Shown here in pieces: positions 20,797 through 33,232 of a stretch of 64,000 bases of DNA. The notes below the pieces were generated by a model that ran no database searches, was not told the origin of the DNA, and saw only the letters and a program-made list of their open reading frames with translations. The DNA is taken from positions 2,046,001-2,110,000 of the forward strand of contig JAWWNJ010000007.1 of assembly GCA_037176885.1 (NCBI GenBank), read 5' to 3'. This stretch comes from Favolaschia claudopus (taxonomy: Eukaryota; Basidiomycota; Agaricomycetes; Agaricales; Mycenaceae). Position 1 is the first letter of the stretch; the number at the start of each line of letters is the position of its first letter. Position numbers and translations under genes: made by a program.

Positions 20797-22438
20797 TCAG
20801 TCATGGGCACGGATCGTGCGCAAGTGATTAGCCCACCTTGCTGCTACATGGTCCCTCATTCCTTGCATATTATACTTTCTCATCGACGGGGGACAAAGCT
20901 CGCAATATTTGAGCTTGGGAGTGGTGTTGTAGGTGTCGCGCAGGCGAGGAAAGTCGTCTGGATGCCTGGGCTCCAGCTTCAGACGGCGAATACATCTGAG
21001 ACAAATGTACACGTACTTGTGGAAAATGTGCGTGACGAGATTGTCGACGAGAAACGGGTTGCCACTAGAGCAGACGGGACAGAGGATTTTGTCGCTTTTG
21101 CGGTATTCGAATAAGGGTGGGGGGACGCCGGCCTGGGCTAGGAATGCTTCGCGTAGCACTACAGGTTGGATTGCAGCGAATGCTGACTCGGAAGAAGATG
21201 TTAGACAACGTATTGAGATTCCAAACGACAATGCACCTGGTAAGGTGATTTCCAACAGGTCGCGATTCCACAGCTTAATCGCTCTCTGGAGGGTCGGAGA
21301 GCGGAGGATTTCAGCGGTGGTGCAGTCTAGCTCACGCATCTTCAGAATTCTGGAGAGACTGACAGGGATGAGTAGATTTATCGTGGGGCGTATCTTGACT
21401 CACTGTTTTGATACGTTCCTTTTGAGTGTGTCTCGTTCTTCTAGATACACCATTTCTTGCCAACGGAGGACATCCCGAGCGACCTGGAGGCTTGTTAGAA
21501 AGCTTTGGCAAGGAGAGGGTTTTTACATGCCTTCATCTTTTCCGGTAATTCCAGTGCTTTCTCCTCCCAACTCTACTTTGCCGTTGAGCGTCGAGGTCGA
21601 GAAGTACTGTGAACGCAACGATCACCTTCCGCAGCGTAACTTCCCGGTCTTCGACAGGGCAACCTTGACCGTCCGCTTGGAATTTGTCTCGCGACTTTGC
21701 TTGTTGCAGCTGCGATGATGCACGGAGAATGTCTGAACGCAGATAGAATGTGTGCCCTGGTCGTGGTCATGAGCTGAGGGACTGATGAAAAAGAAAAAGA
21801 AAGACCATACCACGGATCAAGGGTTCGACGCGAGGCAACCAAGTTTTGAGGCGTTCAAGTTCCTCCCGTTGTGCTGTAGGATTTTTGCGCGTCGCAATTT
21901 CAACGATAATCTTGTTTCTACAGACTTCACGTGAGATTGGTACAAAGCTGCGTAACGGAGAGCCCTACGCGACCAAAGCATCTTGACAGACGCGCTATGA
22001 GAATCTAAGTGCGAGGTAATTAGGAGAAAAACGAAAGACCAACATTGCAGACACGCAGCCGCAGGGTATAAGAAAGCGGGATCGCATCGGTGTGGTTTCC
22101 GCAGGCCTGAGATTGAATTCAGCTTGAAATATCTACGCATGTTGAATCCCTCACAGAGCAAAGACCGCCGCCGAAAAAACCAATGCAAAATTCGTAGACA
22201 CTCATCGAAGGCATTGGAATTGAAAACCCCATCCGCAGTAGAGCGTCCGTGTATAATTTCGGTCTCTTTGAAATTGCAAGACTCAGCCGGCTCGTCTGAG
22301 CAAATTGAGCCAGGTCGTAAGGCGACATGTACGAAGCAATCTGTCGATGCGTCAAGTCCTTCTATTTTTCACGAGAGCAAGTCTAAGAAGCCTTACCATA
22401 GTTTGTAATTCCACCGCAAAATTGCGGAACGTCGACAT
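20797..22438 (-). CDS. F-box protein with Cys-rich C-terminus
   Basis: F-box proteins recruit substrates to SCF ubiquitin ligases. Exon 1 (22438-22397) is MSTFRNFAVELQTM. Exon 2 (22340-22155) continues IASYMSPYDLAQFAQTSRLS, which matches the F-box pattern (LP.EL...I..YL.P.DL...A.TSR). Exon 3 starts at 22106 (ACGNHTDAIPLSYTLRLRVC). The C-terminal exon includes ILRSPTLQRAIKLWNRDLLE and a Cys cluster with LCPVCSSG, ICLRCIRRL and PRHPDDFPRLRDTYN, then YCELCPPSMRKYNMQGMRDH, suggesting a zinc-binding module. It belongs to the expanded mushroom F-box families. The middle exons between 21340 and 21980 (for example REELERLKTWLPRVEPLIR) were not fully resolved. A decayed paralogue lies at 25540-26066. 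Confidence 0.7.
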
Positions 22439-22540
22439 ATTCGGTGGGGGACTCGGAGGCAACTCGGAGGAGGAGGAGGACTCCGAGGACGCGCTGGCAC
22501 GTGGACGCGAACACGATGGCTGTTGAACGTTGAACGTTGA

Positions 22541-22580
22541 CTTCTTTCTTCTTTCTTCTTTCTTCTTTCTTCTTTCTTCT
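22541..22580. repeat. Microsatellite (CTTCTTT)n
   Basis: About six tandem copies of a 7-base pyrimidine unit lie directly upstream of the F-box gene start, with a doubled TTGAACG just before it. Confidence 0.9.
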
Positions 22581-22700
22581 ACGGCCAAAAATTCTAACTT
22601 ATCTCTTGCTCAAGTTAATCCGGAGGCCTAGTCCTCCGAATACTCCTACTCTTCGTCCTCGTCTCCGGCCGAGAAATATTCCAAATCTTCACGAAACCAA

Positions 22701-23050
22701 TAGGGGAAGTCAAAGATGCCTTTTCAAACCCGATTCAGAAGCGATTCAGTGAACGATTCAAAAAATTGAATCCGTTCAGAATCGGATTCAGGTTTGACCG
22801 CACTGGATTTGAGAACGATTCAGCGAGCGATTTGATGGACCATCATGGACGATTCGGAGGCAGTTTGGCGGGTATCAAAGCGTCCAGGCGATTTGAATCG
22901 CGATTCAGAATTTGTTTCTCCTCCAGAGGCGCTTCAGCGATTCAAGCGATTCACGATTCAAAGCCCGAATCGCGTCCTAAATCGTGTCCTAAATCGTTTT
23001 CTGAATCGCTCTTGAATCGTTGACCAAAAAACCATCTTTGACTTCCCCTA
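22701..23050. mobile_element. MITE with TA duplication and GATTC-rich interior
   Basis: The ends are inverted (GGGGAAGTCAAAGATG at 22703-22718 and CATCTTTGACTTCCCC at 23033-23048), and each is bordered by TA. This is the signature of Tc1/mariner-type non-autonomous elements. The 310-bp interior consists largely of irregularly spaced GATTC/GAATC words in both orientations and encodes nothing. Confidence 0.8.
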
Positions 23051-24540
23051 ATGACTCTACCGGGTTTCCCTAGATTCAGAGGCCAGATTCAGACAGACTG
23101 GCCCCTGATCTGTAAACACTACAAGACGCCTGAGCACTCCACCGTCTATCCAAGTTGCAGACTCAAAGACGTGCCTCTCTGAGTTGACTACTGATTGCCT
23201 TGCTCTCGATCTCGACGGCTCGGCGCCACTCGTTTGTTTCTCTTTAAATTCCAAGTGCTTTCGAGGAGTCCATTTCCTGTCCACCTTGTCGACTCGGATG
23301 GCAGCAGCGAAGGTATACGGGTCTCCGGTGAAATTGGCCCTCGGTGACTGAGGCTCCAGAGGTACCAGGATGCGCTATATCTATTCAAGCATCTTGCATG
23401 TCCAGATTTTTGCCCAGAGTGTCGGACCGTCGGAGGATTCACGGTCAGAGACTCAGACTGTACGCGGAGTCGTTATGTTGGTCCAAAATCGCCGCAACTC
23501 GATCGAGAATTGCAAGGAGAATTTTGCTTGAAGCGGGAGTCGGCAATCGTCATGCCAACACCAACCCTCGTCTTCGAACACTCCTCCTCACCCTCACTAT
23601 CTCTCGTCTATCTCTTTCATTGAAGTTGTGCCTCAACAACGTCGGATGGACAATGACCGCGACACAATACGAGTTTTGCCCTTCCGCCGAAATCATGAGC
23701 GCACTGCCGTGAGAAAGATCCACGCAGCTGCGGTGCATGCTTAATAGGAAATCAAGAGCCTCGGATGTCCTTCGACCGTGACTGCCAGTGGTCACTGGAG
23801 AGACTGTCATCCAGTGGAACTCAAGTGGTATGGATAGGGTTTCTCCGCCTCGAAGAGCAGATGCTGAGGCCTTTCCTCAGAGATAGAGCTATGGAATGAT
23901 CAATTCCAAGTCCTCCGACTTAGGAATGACAGATTGACTGGGAGATTTTCATGGAGATGGGCTAACCGGAATTCTGAGCGCTGTTAACGTTGGCCATCGC
24001 CTTGCGCATATGCTTGCTCGCAGGGGGACATCCTCAGCGATCAGCCTCTGGTCCGCGTTTTGTTCGACACACTCTGTAGGGGAAAAGAGCAATCGTTGGA
24101 CGACTGTGGCACCGAGGTTGGGACGGATTGACTCCAATTGAGGGTGTGTTATTGCTCTGCTACGCCAATGTATGCTGAATTTCCTCTCGCTTAGGCACAG
24201 TCTAATGACTCTGATCATTTGTGTCACAGTTCGAGGCTTCCCACCGGACTCACGGCCAAGTGAGGAGAGATGTCAAGGATGGTAAAGAACCTTCCTTCCC
24301 GTCTTGTCGCCTGTGAGCGAAAGCTGATTCTTTCTCGCAGTCAAGGTTCGCATCAACACTTTTTGTTATCAAACCCACAACAAAAACTTGGGCCGAACTG
24401 TAGACAAGAGGGCATTGCAATGCGCACACACGAAATCAGACCACGGCTAAACTACGATACGACCCTCTTCGAAGCTGCACCCAACACCGCACAAACGTTT
24501 TTTGAAGGCTGCATTTCGCATTTCTGGAAGCAGACAAGTG
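23051..24540. other. Gene-poor stretch
   Basis: No gene is supported. The minus-strand frame at 23949-24227 has the stretch RKFSIHWRSRAITHPQLESI, which vaguely resembles the W..VA..TP.LW block behind mushroom F-boxes, but it is too short and isolated to call. Confidence 0.35.
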
Positions 24541-25095
24541 GTCAGTGCCAGGCATCACGACAAATACACCAAACTCACCGAGTAGTCGTTGTCGCAGGTG
24601 TCCTCCGCCGTTGAAGTCCACCGCTCTCCGAATCAAGTCAAGGAACATCCCGATGATCAGTTCTCGCCTCCACGAAAACCGTGCTGGAACCCTCGCACAT
24701 TCTGCCACGAATATCCAGGCTATCGAGGGCAACCCGACCTGGACTCGACAGCAGGAGTCGTACGAGAGGCGGCCCATGGGAGTACATCGAAGACTCAACA
24801 GAGCCCAGCGACTTTCCAACGAACAACTCTGTGCGCCGGGCCCAGGTGCGCGTCAATCGGGGATCGATGGGCAGGCCAGCCTGAGTGCAAATCAGCTCAA
24901 CGGTACTAGGCGAGTCTGATAGAAGACTCACTTTTGAGGAAGCAGAGGACGTTGAATAAAATGAGCACTCAGAAACGGGTTTTGAAAAATCAGAGGGGAA
25001 CATGGACGCACCAGACAGAGGTGAGGGTGAGGATCGTGACAATCTGCGACAACCTCTATACCGTGACGCAGCCCAAAAGGCCAATGCGACGTTTT
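24540..25095 (-). repeat. Interspersed repeat copy R1
   Basis: Diverged copy of the family. Read on the minus strand it starts with the TATA-like/GTGACAA end near 25090, has the GTGCGTCCATGT box, the GGCCTGCCCATCGATCC core, GGGCCCGGCGCACAGAG and the GGTTCCAGCACGG segment, and finishes near 24540 with GGCGGAGGACACCTGCGACA. Confidence 0.65.
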
Positions 25096-25539
25096 TGTTA
25101 CCTGGAGAAAACCGGTGCTCTAGCCACCAACGACAATAAAAATAAATGAAACAAAAACTGAAGTTTCTGAACTAGCGCCTAATTTGGATTTCGTCGACCT
25201 GCCAGCTAATCGACGACGGACGACTTGAAGCAATCTTGAAGGTGAACTTGAAGCCTAGCATTCAATGAATTTATGAAACCATAGAAAGCTTTCCAGCGAG
25301 AAATACGGGCCGTGATATAATTGGTTGGCAGGACATGATACAGAAGTAACAGTAAAGATACAAATCTACACACGAATGAAGGTGCAGGATACAAGGTTCA
25401 CGAATATCGCATTAACAGCATATACAAGTCGAGCTGCTCGAGGAGTTTTATTTATGCCTACCGACAGCAGAATCAGTATGATGCAAAAGAAACGGATATG
25501 AACTAGCGAGCTTACTTTGTGGCTGGTGCATAGCGAGCC

Positions 25540-26066
25540 CGTCGGGTCTGTACATCTTCAACGACATTGGACATAGGCGACAGAATCGTTCTGACGGCGT
25601 TGTACAGAGCGCCTCTCGAGCTCGGGGGAAGTCGTCGGGATGCCTAGGGATATTTGTTAGAGAAGGAGTTTCAGCGATGGTGAAGCTCCTCCGACATCTC
25701 ACACTTTGTGGATATGCTGAAGCAGATCATTCGATAAGTACCGGCGTTTTGGACTTGGAACAGAAGGAGCAAAAGGTCTTCCCATGGTTTGGTGGCTTTG
25801 TATCTACCACCTGAGGACCCGCCCTGAAAAGAAGGCTTCTAACTTCGAGCCAAACCTCATCTCGGATCTTCGTAAAAACTAGACACATTGAGAGTGAGTG
25901 AGAAAATCATTGACGCACTGTTTGCCTTACCATGGACAGGCACAAGCTCAAGGTCATTGTTGTATAGCTCCAGTGTACGTTGAAGCAACGGGGAACGGAA
26001 GACGGACGACGAGCTGAACGCGTACGGTTGATAAAACGCCTTGAATCTGTAGGCACGATCAGTCAA
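25540..26066 (-). pseudogene. Remains of a second F-box paralogue
   Basis: Two blocks align with the F-box gene at 20797-22438 in the same order and orientation. VFRSPLLQRTLELYNNDLE (about 25930-26000) matches ILRSPTLQRAIKLWNRDLLE, and PRHPDDFPRAREALCTTPSE with RFCRLCPMSLKMYRPDGLAM (about 25545-25650) matches PRHPDDFPRLRDTYNTTPKL with YCELCPPSMRKYNMQGMRDH. The CPVC half of the zinc cluster and a clear F-box exon were not found. It may be truncated, or its 5' exons may lie between 26066 and 27000 in a form I could not join. Confidence 0.5.
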
Positions 26067-29000
26067 TCAACCATCAACAAATCTACGAAAGGCGCGCACA
26101 TCTTCTCGTTTGTGAGGCACATTTCTGGCGCTCCTTCTCGTAGGATTTGCCCCATGCCCGTAGAGAGCGGGCAACCTTTCGTCCGGAATGATAAGCAAGC
26201 AGCCCTGGGACTGTGTTGCAAAAACCTCGTACCTCCATGAATGCCAGCAGGTCGGAGGCTCGTTGTGGACCATTCCTGGAAACCACAAATATTGTTGGAG
26301 ACAGAAAAGAGGCATGTCAGTTTCACAAACACACCTCCAGAAGAGCTGCTTTAGCGGCATCGCCAACGGCCTGAGCCTCAGAGATGCGAGCAAGGGCGGA
26401 CCTCAGCTGGCGTGTGCAATATACCTTCTTGTCTAGAAACATGGGCTCGATTCGGGTTGTCGTTGAATGAAATTGCCAAAAGTTTCGGACCTTTCAAACT
26501 TGCCTCCAGAACGGAGCCCAGGGTTCGATGTATCTGAGGTTCATATCTTCGCCGACTCGATCCGCGACTGCCGGTATAGTCGCAAACCACTTATCACTAT
26601 TTCAAGCTCAGTCTAGGTAACTGATGAGTCGGGAGAACGGTGACTTACGACGATGGACCGAATAAATATCTCTGGCAATCGGACTTCGATTCCTGATCAG
26701 TTGGGAGAGCATCACAATAGATATAGTGGCTCACATCGCAAACACGAACGCGAAGAGAAAACGAGAGAGGGTAGGCGTTCGTTCGCTTCCCGCATGCCTG
26801 AAAGGGTCAGCGAGTCGAGTACAAGAGTGATAAAGAAATGAAACCAACCCAGCAGTCACTTTCAGTGAAAAGGAAAACAACTAGACTGGATAACTGGCCA
26901 GGAAAAGCCGAATCATTCAAAACGAGTGTCGGGCCGCCCATCTGTGCTATGCTTCGTTGTAGGAGACGCTTCGAGACTATGATATTGCGGAGTTCAACAT
27001 TCACGCCAGCCAGTTGGACAAGATCCAGTGGGCTACAAAAGCGGGCAGTCTGCCAAAAGACCTCGGCTTGAATACGGAGCCTTCTTCACTGCTGCGTTGA
27101 GGTCCTTACGGTATATTTCAATTCCGTCGACAGTGCATTGAAGCTGGAAGCGCTTGTAAAGGGCATGCGTGGAGCTGACTGGCGGTGGCGCTGACGATAT
27201 GGGAGACGTACACGAAAGTCAAGAGGAAGAAAACGCGATCACATGATATTCAACACCCTCTTCTCACGCTTCCCTCTTCATTCCCTCTGGCATTTTTTGC
27301 TTGGTTCTCAATTTGCTAGCAATGGTTTACTTGAAATAGGTTCAGCGTGAACGTGCAACATTCAGCACTCAAGTAAATTCATTTGCTTATTTAGATGTAA
27401 ATCAGTCTGCCACAGCTACGCTATCCCGCAAAAATCGGAGCTGAGATCCCAAGCGATTGCTCGAGGGCATTCTGGACGTTTTGCTGAAACGCAGTCAACC
27501 TTCGAGTTGCATCAAAAAATGGGGTGGTCTTACAGTCCAGTCAGCATCCTCTCTATCTTTGAGGGATCGTTCGTGGACACTGGGTTTACTCTTGATCGCG
27601 GTTTGGTCTAGTATTTCCAGCGGTTAGGTACAGTAGGACAAAACAGGGACGTTGGACTCGCCGTCGAAGAAAAGCCAATAATACACTTTGTATGCACTTT
27701 CGCCTACCATCTCTGTTCGACGTGACGTACCAAGAATTCTGAGCTGCTGAGCTGCTCAGGTGCTTCTACCCCACCCGTAGTCTGTCAGACTGTGAAATGG
27801 CGAAAACTTGTCCCCACTGATGCTATGCCCCATTTTACGGACAAGTCGCGCTGTATCCACGTCGTGACGCCGGGCTGGATATACGATAATGTATCAGAAA
27901 CCTGAGCGATGAGCTGGACAAACTGTCCCTCCCTAGATCAAGAAGAACGAAGTCGAAGAGTATGCAGGTTGAGATGCATTATAGAGCGCAGGAGCCGGGC
28001 CAAGCTGCGAGTTATATATCGATTTAGAACTCAAAACCAAGCGGAAAATGGTCTGCGCATACGCGAAAACTGAGCGTCAAGGATCGGGCATAGACGTCGA
28101 CTCAGCGGTTCGTGGGATGTCGTTTCCGTCCTCGACTGTAGATCTGGAACGTCCCATCCAAGGTAGGGGCGCCGTGAGCCTGAGAAGATTGAGGTCTCCA
28201 ACGAAAGCGACCCGACATAGGCGGTGATAGTGGGTGCATGTCGTATATTCGCATCCGATGATCTGCGATGTCGGCGCGTAATTGGAGGCAGCGTGCTTGA
28301 AAACGCCGGGGTGAAGACAGTGGGAACCTAGGTACTTCAACAGCGGCAGGGGAGGAACGTCAATTTCCACCGGCGACGGTCGTGACTAAGTTCTTCGAGT
28401 CCGTTGTAAAGACGCGGTGTTGTGGAACTCTGAAGACTTTGTGAAAAATTGACTTAGTTGTCAGAGAGACGTTCGCTATCGTTGACATCTGTTGTTGTCG
28501 GCCAAGACCGTCTGAGTCGCTTAGCGAAGGTCTCCGAGAGTCTCCGGGTTTGTTGTTTCACCCAAGCTCCTTTTCATTCTTCACCAACGACCACAGACTC
28601 AGCTGTCTCATCCTCTGAATACGGTGAGTGAGTGACTTCCTGCTGTACTGGAGAGAGCTGACATACTAGGCGAAGGGAAGCAGCCCCGGAGTCGAGTCGT
28701 GGTAGCAACACGGCCGCAGTCTCAGTATTGGCACTTCATCTTCCCCTGGCACCAGTGGCATCGAGCTTAAGGGCGACGACGATGTCCCCCCTCAGCTGTG
28801 AATTATAGCCAGTTTGAGAAGTTTGTTTCTGGGTGTGGCAACGGGCGGTATGGTGCGTTACTTTATCGGTTCTTTGTTTTCTTTCTAGTCTTCATCTCTG
28901 GCCAAATAATCTTGGTGTGGCGGAGCGACATGGCGATGTCGAGGTGCTTGTTTCGAATACCCGCTCCTCCAACACAGTCCCACACGAGTGGAGTTACGAA

Positions 29001-31000
29001 GCTGAAGATCAATAAAGCGTGAATAAGAAATGGCAATTTTGGAAACACTATCGAGCATACCTCAACTCTTCTAGATCCCAACCTGAAGAGAGACATCTGT
29101 AATAATTGCCAGAAAGTTCGGAGGTGATTGTTGATCTTGTTGCACACTCAACGATCTTCAGCCTCGTCGACAAGGAGAGGATTCGACAAAGAATATCACT
29201 GTTGTGGCGCCAGACTTGAATTATCACATACTGCCAGGTATGTCCCAGAATATCTTCGTTTCCGGCCTGAGTTGGTGAGATGCACGCAAAGCATTGGGTT
29301 TCGAGTGCTCGATTTTCTACGAGAGAGCAAGGTAAAGTGTCAAGGTTTTGTTGATGGGAAGAAGCAACTTGACCGACCTGTGTCGCCCACACTATTGCCG
29401 TTTCACGTTCCAAACTCTCAACTCAACTGTTTCCGTTTCGACTGCCAGTGATTTATCCTGAATCCGACCGTTATGGAAGCCACTGAGAGTCCTTCCCATC
29501 GACGAGCCACAAAAGACCTAAGTCTCAAAGAAGAATCACTGATCAATAGCAAGAGGACTCGAATTCATCGCCTTGGCACGCATCCGAACGCTGCATACGA
29601 CGCTCAGACTTTGCTCGTATGATCCAAAGCCTCTATCGGCCTTGTCCTTTATCGATCTTCACCCATAGGCCTCGGTAAAGTCGAGTTTTTTATGTCATCG
29701 AGCCGCTATAGACTCACTATGTTCACAGATTGCGGTCCAGCCCACTGGCAGATATCTGCTAAGAATCGAGCATTCGAGCAGACTCAACCTCTCCCGCTCC
29801 GCTCAAATTATTGCACGCACCTGAACTCATGAAGCCTCGCTTCTACGACGCTACAGTTGCTGACAAGATTGCAATTTCGAATCGGGTCAATATCTCGGTG
29901 CGTACTCTTTGAACGTGCCAGCCGCCGTTCTCCATCTTGCTGCTCTTATTCCGACAACTTTTCTGCAGGGCACGCAACGATTCAATCCACCCCAAACAGC
30001 TTCCCATACAAGGCCTCCCTGCTGTCTTACAACAGGTTCATTGCGCAAGGATCCCCCAACACGAATCATGCGACCCTGATGCCTTACGATGCACTTTTCA
30101 TTCATGTTGCTTTGCTTCAAACGTTCTCCAACGATTTTACAATCTGTCCCACTTCCGGGCGTATTCCTGCGCACTCCACGATCAGATCTAACACCTCAGA
30201 CCGCCCAATCATCTTCGAGGATGTACCACTCCGACACGCGTATTTCTTCGCCGCTTCTATCATTTTACTTCAGAAGCGGAGAGGGGGGGGACTGAATGTG
30301 AGTCGGCTCGACGTCGTACACATACAAAGCTAACATCATCCCCATCTCCCTTGCTAAGATTTACCAGGGTTCGGGCGCCGTGCCGTGCATCTTGCTGAAA
30401 GTGAGTCGGTTTCGCTATTCCGCCTCAATGTCAGTAATCCGATACGAAACAGTCTTTCGAAAACATACAGCATCTCGACTGGGAGGCAGGCAAGGTTTAC
30501 GGGAGTAATGGTATCGCGATTCGTTCGAAATCCCTCAGTCAGGTACGGCACAGTGGCATTCAATCTGTTGGGCGAATTATGACGCGCTTCCAGCGTTTGC
30601 TCAGTGGATGACAGTACCGATACGATTGGCAGCGCCGCCGTATTCCTACTTGTGAGTTGCGTCGCAGAGCGCTACTCCAAGTGATCCGCGCCCGTTCCTG
30701 AGGCAAATTGATAGCGCCATGTTCGCACCCAAGCATTTGCCAGCACTCTGGCTTTGACAGTGTTTAGGATAGCTGGGTTGGAAGGTGATTGACTATCGTC
30801 CTACTCACGTTGGATGTTTACTGGATACCTCGAATACAGTGCTACCGTTGTCCCCATTGCCGGAAATATACGAATTTGGAACCACATCTGCGTTGTGATG
30901 AAACACGGACTAAACACCATTGCTTGCGATGACTTCATGGCTCAGGCTGAACAAATTCGAACGTGTACCACTCAAGAATCATTGACAAGTAACAAATTAC
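26067..31000. other. Long region without a supported gene
   Basis: Many short frames, none with a family motif. Two pieces look like isolated exons. The plus-strand piece at about 26965-27090 (TLRDYDIAEFNIHASQLDKI, then QWATKAGSLPKDLGL) has a preceding TTGTAG acceptor. The plus-strand frame at 29857-30333 has coding-like composition (PNSFPYKASLLSYNRFIAQG) but cannot be extended. Both could be decayed genes. The rest shows nothing I can name. Confidence 0.3.
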
Positions 31001-31119
31001 ATTCGCATGAGATACAACGACCAGTAGCATTTGGCTCTAACACAACGCACGGCAAGAACAAGAACCCAAACTACGACCGCGTCAGCGAGGAATCCGACAA
31101 TATGAGAAGAAGGAAGGAC

Positions 31120-31850
31120 GTACATGTCGATGTGTGGATGGATCACCGAGGCCAAGGGAGCATTCCAGCTGCAACAAAACCACGGCTAACCTCAGCGATG
31201 CAGACGACGACAAGGAAGAGAGATACTCGGGAAGGGGCAAGGAAGAAAGTCTGGGCACAAGCAAGAGGTCAGAGCAAGACACCGAAAGTAGATTGAAGAC
31301 TAACCCAATATTCGTTTTGGTGCGCGTCCTCCGCCATAAAGTCCCCGCTCTCCAATTAATACTCTAAAGCCGCCGGCCGTGTGATAGATCCCAGTGATTA
31401 GATCGCGCCCCCTCCGAGCCGTGCTGAACCCTCGCACTTACCCGCCACGAATATTCAGGCGGCCGGCAAATCGACCTGAACTCAACGGCGAGCATTGTCG
31501 TGCGAAGGTCGGCCCAGAGAGGTACGGTGGCAGCTCAAAAGGAACGGGCGACAGCAGACCGTGGCAAACAACACTCTGCGCGCTGGGCCCAGGCAGCGCA
31601 TGTCGAAGGTCGGTGGGCAGGCCAGCTTAACGAAAGTCGAGAATATGAGTTGGATGGCGCTAGGCAACGTTGTATGAACGACTTACATTGTGGGGAGAAG
31701 CAGCGCTAGAGGGAGAAATGGATGTCAGCCACCATATCGCAAAGGAGAACATGGACGTACGAGACAGAGGTATGGGTGAGGAGTGTCACAGCTGTCACAG
31801 CCTTTTATACCCATCTCTCCCAAACAGTGTCAAAGCGTCGCGTTGCGTTC
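31120..31850 (-). repeat. Interspersed repeat copy R2
   Basis: Near-identical inverted partner of R3 over about 550 bp (31293-31840), with lower similarity continuing to about 31120. Its promoter-like end (GGTATAAAAGGCTGTGACAG on the minus strand) lies at about 31790-31815. Confidence 0.85.
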
Positions 31851-32137
31851 AACATGATTCCTCCGTGAACTCGGAACTCCAACATCTGCCAGGTTCAGTG
31901 CCCCGCTTTTAGTATAATCTCAATGGAGCTGACTCATCGGCTAGGAAGGATCCACTTCAGTGACAAGCTTCGGCTTGAACGCGGTCCTCAGGCTGAATAA
32001 TTGTCCAAGTGCACTTCTCTGAGACACGATAAAAAGGTGGATAGTATGTGTATAATATCACGAATCCCATATTCTAATGTACATTGGTCTCAAGATAGTT
32101 ATGTTTAGGTTGTACAATGGAGGATGTTCGATACAAA
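31851..32137. other. Short intergenic stretch
   Basis: AT-rich, with no gene. It separates repeat R2 from the stop of the RNase III-like gene. Confidence 0.4.
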
Positions 32138-33232
32138 TCAATTGTAGGAAAGGTTAGAAACGTCCTCTCCCTGCGCTGGCTCGTCCAAGTGACGGTCTAG
32201 AAAATAGATGCGTCAGCGGAAAGGCTTGTAATCGATGTGAAACATACTAGCGCGGCGCCGCTTAACGGACCGATTCTCCCCCGTATCGGCCGCTGAGCTT
32301 TCGCGATCGCGCTTCATGGTGAGCGACGGTGACTTGGCCAGCTCCAGATAGAATCTGACGACAACATGAGTGGGGACAGAATTTGAAAGACTCATCGTCT
32401 TACTTTTCAATGGCCTTCTGCAATAGCCTCAGAGGCACCTCGAGGTTGACCTCTACCCAGCGCTGGTATTCCCATTGAGTCGCTTCTTCACCCCAGGAGC
32501 CGAGCAAGGCTTCAAACGCATTTGCCGTTCCTTTCTTGAAGCTCTTATACGAGTGCTTCCTTGCACAGTACATGAATCTATGCTGGAATCTATTCGTTTG
32601 CAGCTCAATGATTATTAACTGTTGTGTTTTTATTAGCTAGAAGACGACGCAAGAACAAGGATGAAGCAAACCTGGCGCGCATGGATGGGAAAATCCGGAA
32701 GGGCTCTATTCACAAAATTCCTAATCGCCTCGTTATATGTACCGTCGCCTAGGGTCTCGCTGCATTGAAGCAACTGGAAGTAACAGCGAAGCCTTTCTTT
32801 GGCGACCGTAGACAGCTCAGGCATGCGCGGCTTGAAATTACGCCTGGTGAGGCCATATGATACGACGTCGGACAGAATGGCGCAGAGTGTGTCGTATTGT
32901 TTGTTGTCCAACTTACAGGTGACAACGAGCGGGTGAACGGGACGTGGAGAGTGAAGAGGCGTAGGCAGTAGGAGGGAGGTGGACCCGGGCGAGCTAAGCG
33001 ACGGCACGGTATTTGAGCAGCGAGATGCAAGGGGCAAGCGCAAGGGAGCGGGCGGCGAGTGGTGGGGTGTAGTACAGGTGGGCGAGCGCAAAGGCGTGGG
33101 CGAGTGAGGTCGCGTAACAGCGGGTCGGAGAAGGGTTGTTGCGGCGGGCGAGTGAATAGGATAGACAAACATGCGGGAAGTGAGCCCCGGGAAAGATTGT
33201 TTAGAGTTGAATTCTGGGCTGTTGCTGCTCAT
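32138..33232 (-). CDS. RNase III-fold-like protein with Pro/Ser-rich N-terminus
   Basis: Starts MSSNSPEFNSKQSFPGLTSR, followed by about 90 residues rich in Pro, Ser and Thr. A globular part begins around KLDNKQYDTLCAILSDVV. It contains SETLGDGTYNEAIRNFVNRA and, after an intron (donor at about 32679), QLIIIELQTNRFQHRFMYCA and KKGTANAFEALLGSWGEEAT. The LGD...FEALLG pair at about 57 residues spacing resembles the RNase III catalytic core, but the acidic residues before FEALLG are replaced (TANAFEALLG), so activity is doubtful. The C-terminus is basic (ENRSVKRRRA). A final 50-nt intron (GTATGT to TTTTCTAG) gives the ending RHLDEPAQGEDVSNLSYN, with TGA at 32138. Without that intron the frame stops at 32213. 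Family assignment is inference. Confidence 0.5.

Noticed and set aside
24638..25084. Minus-strand frame of 148 codons
   Set aside because: It lies wholly within interspersed repeat R1, and the same frame is not kept in the other copies.
31394..31630. Frame of 78 codons present identically at 35467-35703
   Set aside because: Identity reflects the near-identical repeat copies R2 and R3. The frame is broken in R4, R5 and R6, so it is not a selected protein.
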